Of a stretch of 64,000 bases of DNA, positions 15,501 through 24,500 are shown piece after piece (positions within the stretch are counted from its first letter, which is position 1; each line of letters opens with the position of its first letter). The stretch spans positions 13,227,385 to 13,291,384 of the forward strand of contig JASFXZ010000010.1 of the NCBI GenBank assembly GCA_032209605.1, given 5' to 3'. The stretch is from Mactromeris polynyma. Its lineage: Eukaryota; Mollusca; Bivalvia; Venerida; Mactridae. The notes under the pieces are model-generated. The model saw nothing but the letters and a program-made list of their open reading frames with translations. It was not told where the DNA came from and searched no databases. The position numbers and the translations under genes are program-made.

Positions 15501-18500
15501 AAATTCCTTTAAAACACGATTGCAAGTGACAAGAAGAAAACATCTAATCCGCAAGACCAAGTACAAAATGTCATTTTCTGCGGAAAGTGACTAAGTATTT
15601 CAAAATAGTATCGTACCTGTTTCTCGAATGGACGCGAATGAATTCGGATTGCCCGAGTCTGATTCTTTTTATTGTATTAACCGCAAATCAAAGGTCAGAG
15701 TTTAGCTATTTGAACAGAGATGTTGAAATGGTTATGCATATTTAAGCGAAACTATAATTGGAATGGGATATTGTGAGACTATTTGCTTTTCTACAAAACC
15801 ACAATTTGCCTGAGAAAGCTTCTAATCATATGTTTAATCACTCATCGTAAAATATGCACCTGTGTATGGAGATGTACTTAATTTTGGTTCTTTCAGTGAG
15901 TTGCCTTGGGAACAGCTGCACTACAAACGAGACCTGTCTGGGTTCTAATGTACAGTGCGATATGGATATACTCGTATGCGTTTGTGCGTCGGGCTATTTC
16001 ACAAATGATGTTGGCCAGTGCATCGGTTGTAAGAGTCCACTTTTATTACTTTTTGGAATCAGAATTTTGTTACGTATTTATCGAATATGAACAGTAAGTA
16101 TGCGCGATGCTACCCGTTCGCAGTTGTGTACATAAAATTATCAAGAAAGAGTGTCTTAGAGTGCAATTAATGATGAGCTTTTATTTGCTGTTTGTGTGAT
16201 GATTCTGAACATATAGATTCTATCACTTCAAAATCTACTCTTTTGCTTGTGAAAATGCCACCAGACAGCATAATAAACGTTCCAGATAATGGCTTTTTCC
16301 GGTGAAGCTTCTATCCCTAGTCATATTTAGATAGAATACTAATACTACGAATAAAACTATGCTGCCATTCGGACTCAGAATAAGAAAGCATGAATGATGC
16401 CGTTTTAGTTTTTCATCATTTTTCGGTATAAACCGTAATTACATACACTTTTACTTTTACAAGCGCAATGTACAATTCAGTCTAAACATAAGAGCTGTTA
16501 CTAAAAATAACAGGGTTATTACATTTCTGTCACCAACTCTGCCAGGTAATGTTATCACATACAGTGAATTGTTTACTAAATTAATGATACGTTTAAATGT
16601 ATTTAACGTACATTGTTTTCAGACGACGGACTCTTAGGTGATCCTTGTGATGATGAATGGGATTGTTCATCAACTCTGGTTTGTGGTTCAAACAAGGTTT
16701 GTCAATGTCCTTCAGGATATTTACAGGATGATGATGAATGCTGTAAGTAAATTACTATCAACACGTGTAGTATTTAACGAGTGATATGAACGGAAGAGTG
16801 CGATTACGATATTGCATTGTTAGTTGAAACAGTCGTGATATATTTAAACTACAATGTTTGATACAAACTGGTTGAGAGTATGGCATTCTAGCTACTACGA
16901 ATGTCTGAACAGTTATGTATGAACTGAAGACGCATTGATATAAGAGATCTCGAACACGGAAAAAATCACCAACTAGTGTACCAAAGCATTAAATTACCTC
17001 ATTTAAAATAACACAAACACATCTACACTGCGCAAAAAGTTTGGCTGCATATGACATGATTCCAATGGTGATAAGAATAATACCTATGTACAATGCGTTG
17101 CTTTGCAATTTTATAGTTTTGTTGACTCAATATAATTTAACACGGGTCGAACTATTAAGACACACAATTGGTTCAAATCTACAAAACACTACTTCTGTGT
17201 CCATAAAATTCCTTTAAAACACGATTGCAAGTGACAAAAAGAAAACATCTAATCCGCAAGACCAAGTACAAAATGTCATTTTCTGCGGAAAGTGACTAAG
17301 GATTTCAAAATAGTATCGTACCTGTATCTCGAATGGACGCGAATGAATTCGGATTTCCCGAGTCTGATTCTTTTTATTGTATTAACCGCAAATCAAAGGT
17401 CAGAGTTTAGCTATTTGAACAGAGATGTTGAAATGGTTATGCATATTTAAGCGAAACTATAATTGGAATGGGATATTGTGAGACTATTTTCTATTCTACA
17501 AAACCACAATTTGCCTGAGAAAGCTTCTAATCATATGTTTAATCACTCATCGTAAAATATGTACCTGTGTATGGAGATTTACTTAATGTTGGTTCTTTCA
17601 GTGAGTTGCCTTGGGAACAGCTGCACTACAAACGAGACCTGTCTGGGTTCTAATGTACAGTGCGATATGGATATACTCGTATGCATTTGTGCGTCGGGCT
17701 ATTTCACAAATGATGTTGGCCAGTGCATCGGTTGTAAGAGTCCACTTTTATTACTTTTTGGAATCAGAATTTTGTTACGTATTTATCGAATATGAACAGT
17801 AAGTAGGCGCGTTGCTACCCGTTCGCAGTTGTGTACATAAAATTATCAAGGAAGAAAGTCTCTTAGAGTGCAATTAATGATGAGCTTTTATTTGCTGTTT
17901 GTGTGATGATTCTGAACATATAGTTTCTATCACTTCAAAATCTACTCTTTTGCTTGTGAAAATGCCACCAGATAGCATAATAAACGTTGCAGATAATGGC
18001 TTTTTCCGGTGAAGCTTCTGTCCCTAGTCATATTTAGATAGAATACTAATACTACGAATAAAACTATGCTGCCATTCGGACTCAGAATAAGAAAGCATGA
18101 ATAATGCCGTTATAGTTTTTCATCATTTTTCAGTATAAACCGTAATTACATACAATTTGACTTTTACTAGCGCAATGTAAAATTCAGTCTAAACATAAGA
18201 GCTGTTACTAAAAATAACAGGGTAATTTTATTTCTGTCACCAACTCTGCCAGGTAATGTTATCACATACAGTGAATTGTTTACTAAATTAATGATACGTT
18301 TAAATGTATTTAACGTACATTGTTTTCAGACGACGGACACTTCGGTGATCCTTGTGATGATGACTGGGATTGTTTATTAACTCTGGTTTGTGGTTCAAAC
18401 AATGTTTGTCAATGTTCTTCAGGATATTTACAGGATGATGATGAATGCTGTAAGTAAATTACTATCAACACGTGTAGTATTTAACGAGTGATATGAACGG

Positions 18501-21500
18501 AAGAGTGCGATTACGATATTACATTGTTAGTTGAAACAGTCGTGATATATTTAAACTACAATGTTTGATACAAACTGGTTGAGAGTATGGCATTCTAGCT
18601 ACTACGAATGTCTGAACAGTTATGTATGAACTGAAGACACATTGATATTAGAAATCTCGAACACGGAAAAAATCACCTACTAGTGTACCTAAGCATTAAA
18701 TTACCTCATTTAAAATAACACAAACACATTTACACTGCGCAAAATTTTGGCTGCATATGACATGATCCCAATGGTGATAAGAATAATACCTATGTACAAT
18801 ACGTTGCTTTGCAATTTTATAATTTTGTTGACTCAATATAATTTAACACGGGTCGAACTATTAAGACACACAATTGGTTCAAATCTACAAAACACTACTT
18901 CTGTGTCCATAAAATTCCTTTAAAACACGATTGCAAGTGACAAAAAGAAAACATCTAATCCGCAAGACCAAGTTCAAAATGTCATTTTCTGCGGAAAGTG
19001 ACTAAGTATTTCAAAATAGTATCGTACCTGTTTCTCGAATGGACGCGAATGAATTCGGATTTCCCGAGTCTGATTCTTTTTACTGTATTAACCGCAAATC
19101 AAAGGTCAGAGTTTAGCTATTTGAACAGAGATGTTGAAATGGTTATGCATATTTAAGCGAAACTATAATTGGAATGGGATATTGTGAGACTATTTTCTAT
19201 TCTACAAAACCACAATTTGTCTGAGAAAGCTTCTAATCATATGTTTAATCACTCATCGTAAAATATGTACCTGTGTATGGAGATTTACTTAATTTTGGTT
19301 CTTTCAGTGAGTTGCCTTGGGAACAGCTGCACTACAAACGAGACCTGTCTGGGTTATAATGTACAGTGCGATAATGATGTATGCGTTTGTGCGTCGGGCT
19401 TTTTCACAAATGATATTGGCCAATGCGTCGATTGTACGAGTCCACTTTTATTACTTATTATTATCATAATTTCGTAACGTATTAATCTAATATGAACAGT
19501 TAGCAGGCGCGTAGCTACCCGTACACAGTTGTGTACGTAAAGTTATCAAAGAAGTAAGACTCTTGTAGTTGATTAATGATAAGCATTTGTTTGCTGATTG
19601 AGTGGTGATTCTGCATATACAGATTCTATCACTTCAAAATCTACTCTTTTGCTTGTGAAAATACCACCAGATAGCATCATAAACGTTCCAGATAATGGCT
19701 TTTTCCGGTGAAGCTTCTGTCCCTAGTCATATTTAGATAGAATACTAATACTACGAATAAAACTATGCTGCCATTCGGACTCAGAATAAGAAAGCATGAA
19801 TAATGCCGTTTTAGTTTTTCATCATTTTTCAGTATAAACCGTAATTACATACAATTTGACTTTTACTAGCGCAATGTAAAATTCAGTCTAAACATAAGAG
19901 CTGTTACTAAAAATAACAGGGTAATTTTATTTCTGTCACCAACTCTGCCAGGTAATGTTATCACATACAGTGAATTGTTTACTAAATTAATGATACGTTT
20001 AAATGTATTTAACGTACATTGTTTTCAGACGATGGACACTTCGGTGATCCTTGTGATGATGACTGGGATTGTTTATTAACTCTGGTTTGTGGTTCAAACA
20101 AGGTTTGTCAATGTCCTTCAGGATATTTACAGGATGATGATGAATGCTGTAAGTAAATTACTATCAACACGTGTAGTATTTAACGAGTGATATGAACGGA
20201 AGAGTGCGATTACGATATTGCATTGTTAGTTGAAACAGTCGTGATATATTTGAACTACAATGTTTGATACAAACTGGTTGAGAGTATGGCTTTCTAGCTA
20301 CTACGAATGTCTGAACAGTTATGTATGAACTGAAGACGCATTGATATTAGAGATCTCGAACACGGAAAAAATCACCAACTAGTGTACCTCATTTTAAATA
20401 ACACAAACACATCTACCATGGCAAAACTTTGACTGCATGTGATATGATTCAAATGGTGATTAGAATAATACCTATGTACAATGCGTTGCTTTGCAATTTT
20501 ATATTTTTGTTGACTCAATATAATTTAACACGGGTCGAACTATTAAGACACACAATTGGTTCAAATCTACAAAACACTACTTCTGTGTCCATAAAATTCC
20601 TTTAAAACACGATTGCAAGTGACAAAAAGAAAACATCTAATCCGCAAGACCAAGTACAAAATGTCATTTTCTGCGGAAAGTGACTAAGTATTTCAAAATA
20701 TTATCGTACCCGTTTCTCGAATGGACGCGAATGAATTCGGATTGCCCGAGTCTGATTCTTTTATATAGTATAAACGCAAAACAAAAGTCAGAGTTTAGCT
20801 ATTTGAACAGAGATGTTGAAATGGTTATGCATATTTAAGCGAACCTATAATTGGAATTGGATATTGTGAGACTATTTTCTATCCTCCTACAAAACCGCAA
20901 TTTGTCTTAGAAAGTCTCTAGTCATATAATTAATCACTCATTGTAAAACATGTACCTGTGTATGGAGATTTACTTAATTTTGGTTCTTTCAGTGAGAGTG
21001 AGTTGCCTTGGGAACGTGAGTTGCCTCGGGAACAACTGCACTGCAAACGAGACCTGTCTGGGTTCTAATGTACAGTGCGATAAGGGTGTATGCGTTTGTG
21101 CGTCGGGCTTTTTCACAAATGGTGTTGGCCAATGCATCGATTGTAAGAGTCCATTTTTATTACTTATTATTATCAGAATTTCGTAGCGTAATAATCTAAT
21201 ACGAACAGTAAGTAGGCGCTTAGCTACCCGTTCGGAGTTGTGTATATAAAGTTATCAAAGAAGTAAGGCTCTTGTAGTGCAATTAATGATAAACATTTGT
21301 TTGCTCTTTGAGTGGTGATTCTAAATATATAGATTCTATCACTTGAAAATCTACTCTTTTGTATGTGAAAATGCCACCAGATACCATAATTAACGTTCAA
21401 AACAATGGCTTTTTCCGGTGAAGCTTCTGTCCCTAGTCATATTTAGATAGATTACTAATACTACGAATAAAACTATGCTGCCATTCGGACTCAGAATAAG

Positions 21501-24500
21501 AAAGCATGAATAATGCCGTTTTAGATTTCCATCATTTTTCAGTATTTATAAACCGTAATTACATACAATTTGACTTTTACAAGCGCAATGTAAAATTCAG
21601 TCTAAACATAAGAGCTGTTACTAAAAATAACAGGGTTATTACATTTCTGTCACCAACTCTGCCAGGTTATGTTATCACATACAGTGTATTGTTTACTAAA
21701 TTAATGATACGTTTAAATGTATTTAACGTACATTGTTTTCAGATGACGGACACTTCGGTGATCCTTGTGATGATGATTTGGATTGTTTATTAACTCTGGT
21801 TTGTGGTTCAAACAATGTTTGTCAATGTTCTTCAGGATATTTACAGGATGATGATGAATGCTGTAAGTAAATTACTATCAACACGTGTAGTATTTAACGA
21901 GTGATATGAACGGAAGAGTGCGATTACGATATTGCATTGTTAGTTGAAACAGTCGTGATATATTTAAACTACAATGTTTGATACACACTTGTTGCGAGTA
22001 TGGCATTCTAGCTACTACGAATGTCTGAACAGTTATGTATGAACTGAAGACACATTGATATTAGAGATCTCGAACACGGAAAAAATCACCAACTATTGTA
22101 CCAAAGCATTAAATTACCTCATTTAAAATAACACAAACACATCTACACTGCGCACAATTTTGGCTGCATATGATATGATTCCAATGGTGATAAGAATAAT
22201 ACCTATGTACAATGCGTTGCTTTGCAATTTAATAGTTTTGTTGACTCAATATAATTTAACATGGGTCGAACTCTTAAGACACACAATTGGTTCAAATCTA
22301 CAAAACACTACTTCTGTGTCCATAAAATTCCTTTAAAACACGGTTGCAAGTGACAAAAAGAAAATATCTGTTTCGCAAAACCAAGTACAAAATGTCATTT
22401 TCTGCGGAAAGTGACTAAGAATTTCAAAATTTTCTGGTACCTGTTTATCGAATGGACGCGAATGAATTCGGATTGCCCGAGTCTGATTTTTTTATTGTAT
22501 TTACAGCAAATCAAAGGTCAGAGTTTAGCTATTTGAACAGAGATGTTGAAATGGTTATGCATATTTAAGCGAAACTATAATTGGAATGGGATCTTGTGAG
22601 ACTATTTTCTATTCTACAAAACCACAATTTGCCTGTGAAAGTTTCCAATCATATGTTTAATCACTCATCGTAAAATATGTACCTGTGTATGGAGATTTAC
22701 TTCATTTTGGTTCTTTCAGTGAGTTGCCTTGGGAACAGCTGCACTACAAACGAGACCTGTCTGGGTTCTAATGTACAGTGCGATAATGATGTATGCGTTT
22801 GTGCGTCGGGCTTTTTCACAAATGATGTTGGCCAATGCGTCGATTGTACGAGTCCACTTTTATTACTTATTATTATCATAATTTCGTAACGTATTAATCT
22901 AATATGAACAGTTAGCAAGCGCGTAGCTACCCGTACACAGTTGTGTACGTAAAGTTATCAAAGAAGTAAGACTCTTGTAGTTGATTAATGATAAGCATTT
23001 GTTTGCTGATTGAGTGGTGATTCTGCATATACAGATTCTATCACTTCAAAATCTACTCGTTTGTTTGTGAAAATGCCACCAGATAGCATCATAAACGTGC
23101 TAGAAAATGGCTTTTTTTCCTGTGGAGCCTGTCCCTAGTCTTACTTAGATAGATTGCTATTACTGCGAACAATATTACGCTGCCATCCGGACTCAGAATT
23201 AGAAAACAGGAATAACCCTGTTTTAGTTTTTCATCATTTTTCAGTATAAACCGTAATTGCATACAATTTGACTTTTACTAGCGCAATGCGTCTGGCTATT
23301 TCACAAATGATGTGTTCCTGTGCATTGATCGTAAGAGTCCATTTGTATTACTTTTTTCATCAGAATTTCGTTACGTACGGATCTGAAGCAATGCGTTGAT
23401 TGTGTATGCGTTTATATAGATGAGTTGGGACAGTGCATTTAACGTAAGAGCACCTAGTAGACTCTACCTTATGAATTCATACACGCTGTTTTTGAAAGAT
23501 ATTTGTCATGGAATAAACGTTCGAAGGTCGGACAATGCATTTTTCATAAAAGAGCACATAAACTGATCAACTGGCCTTGTTTGTTTGTATGTCAAAGATC
23601 CTTAAGTGCAGAACATTGCATTACATTTATTCATTTATTATAAAATGGTGATATGCTTTACCGCGATATTTTTTAGATGACGGAAGCATCGGCGATCCTT
23701 GTCAACAAAATTCTCATTGTTTACCATGTCTGGTGTGTGGATTAATCAATGTGTGTCAATGTCCACAAGGACAAGTGCAGATTGGTACCAATTGTTGTAA
23801 GTATCGCGAAATATCTCTTTTAACTTAGACAAAAGCTACGTACTTGTATTTGGATGTATGTGATGTAGGCTATACTAATTTGAATCTATATAAAGCGTCA
23901 GGTTCGTTTTTTTTCAAAATCTAATTACCACGCAGACAATACAACAGAAAATTGTCCATAAAAAACTAAGTTTATTTTTGTCATCTACAACATTTTTCGT
24001 GGCAAACAATGTATTTGAACAATAATATGTAAAACAAAATAAACCATTACACAAAGTTACTAGGTAAATGACTAGATTTTATGAAACAAATTGTGAGGTT
24101 TTGAAAATTGCTTTTCAATAACATTTTCGAAATGATAACTGTCTTACAAATGAAAACTCTATCCACGTATTGGCAACAAATGTATACTATGCATATGTAC
24201 AGTCTATAAGGTGGAAAGTACTTTATGATAGTAATAGAAAGAATACACATGTGAAAAACTAAAATGGCTGAATAAATGCTACTTTCCTTCATAAATGTCA
24301 CTACAAGCAAACACATATTTGCCCCCATGATTTGTATTTTTAACGGAATGAACAGGAAAAAGGGTGTTGTTACATTAAAAAATGTTTAACGCTATTGACA
24401 AAGTAAATCTGTACTGAGACTATATGTAATAGTAAAAGAAATTAAAAAAACAGTTCAATTCAAGAACATAGAGATTAAACTCCAAAATAAAACGTCAATG

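Larger units (their letters stand above)
8100..23287 (+). repeat. Tandem array of nine ~1.7-kb units, each carrying exon B and exon A
   Basis: Nine head-to-tail units with a spacing of about 1,685 to 1,727 bases, judged from the starts of exon A at 9078, 10781, 12486, 14192, 15897, 17602, 19308, 20993 and 22720. Each unit holds a 120-nt B exon, a ~860-nt intron, a 126-150-nt A exon and a ~600-nt intron. Units 2 to 6 differ by only a few bases per kilobase in exon and intron alike; units 1 and 7 to 9 are more diverged. That pattern fits recent unequal crossing-over and gene conversion in the centre of the array. The array breaks off at about 23287. Confidence 0.95.

Noticed and set aside
9087..22918. 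Repeated 63-codon frames overlapping each A exon in another frame
   Set aside because: They shadow the A exons; the exon frame is the one with splice sites, common phase and conserved cysteines.
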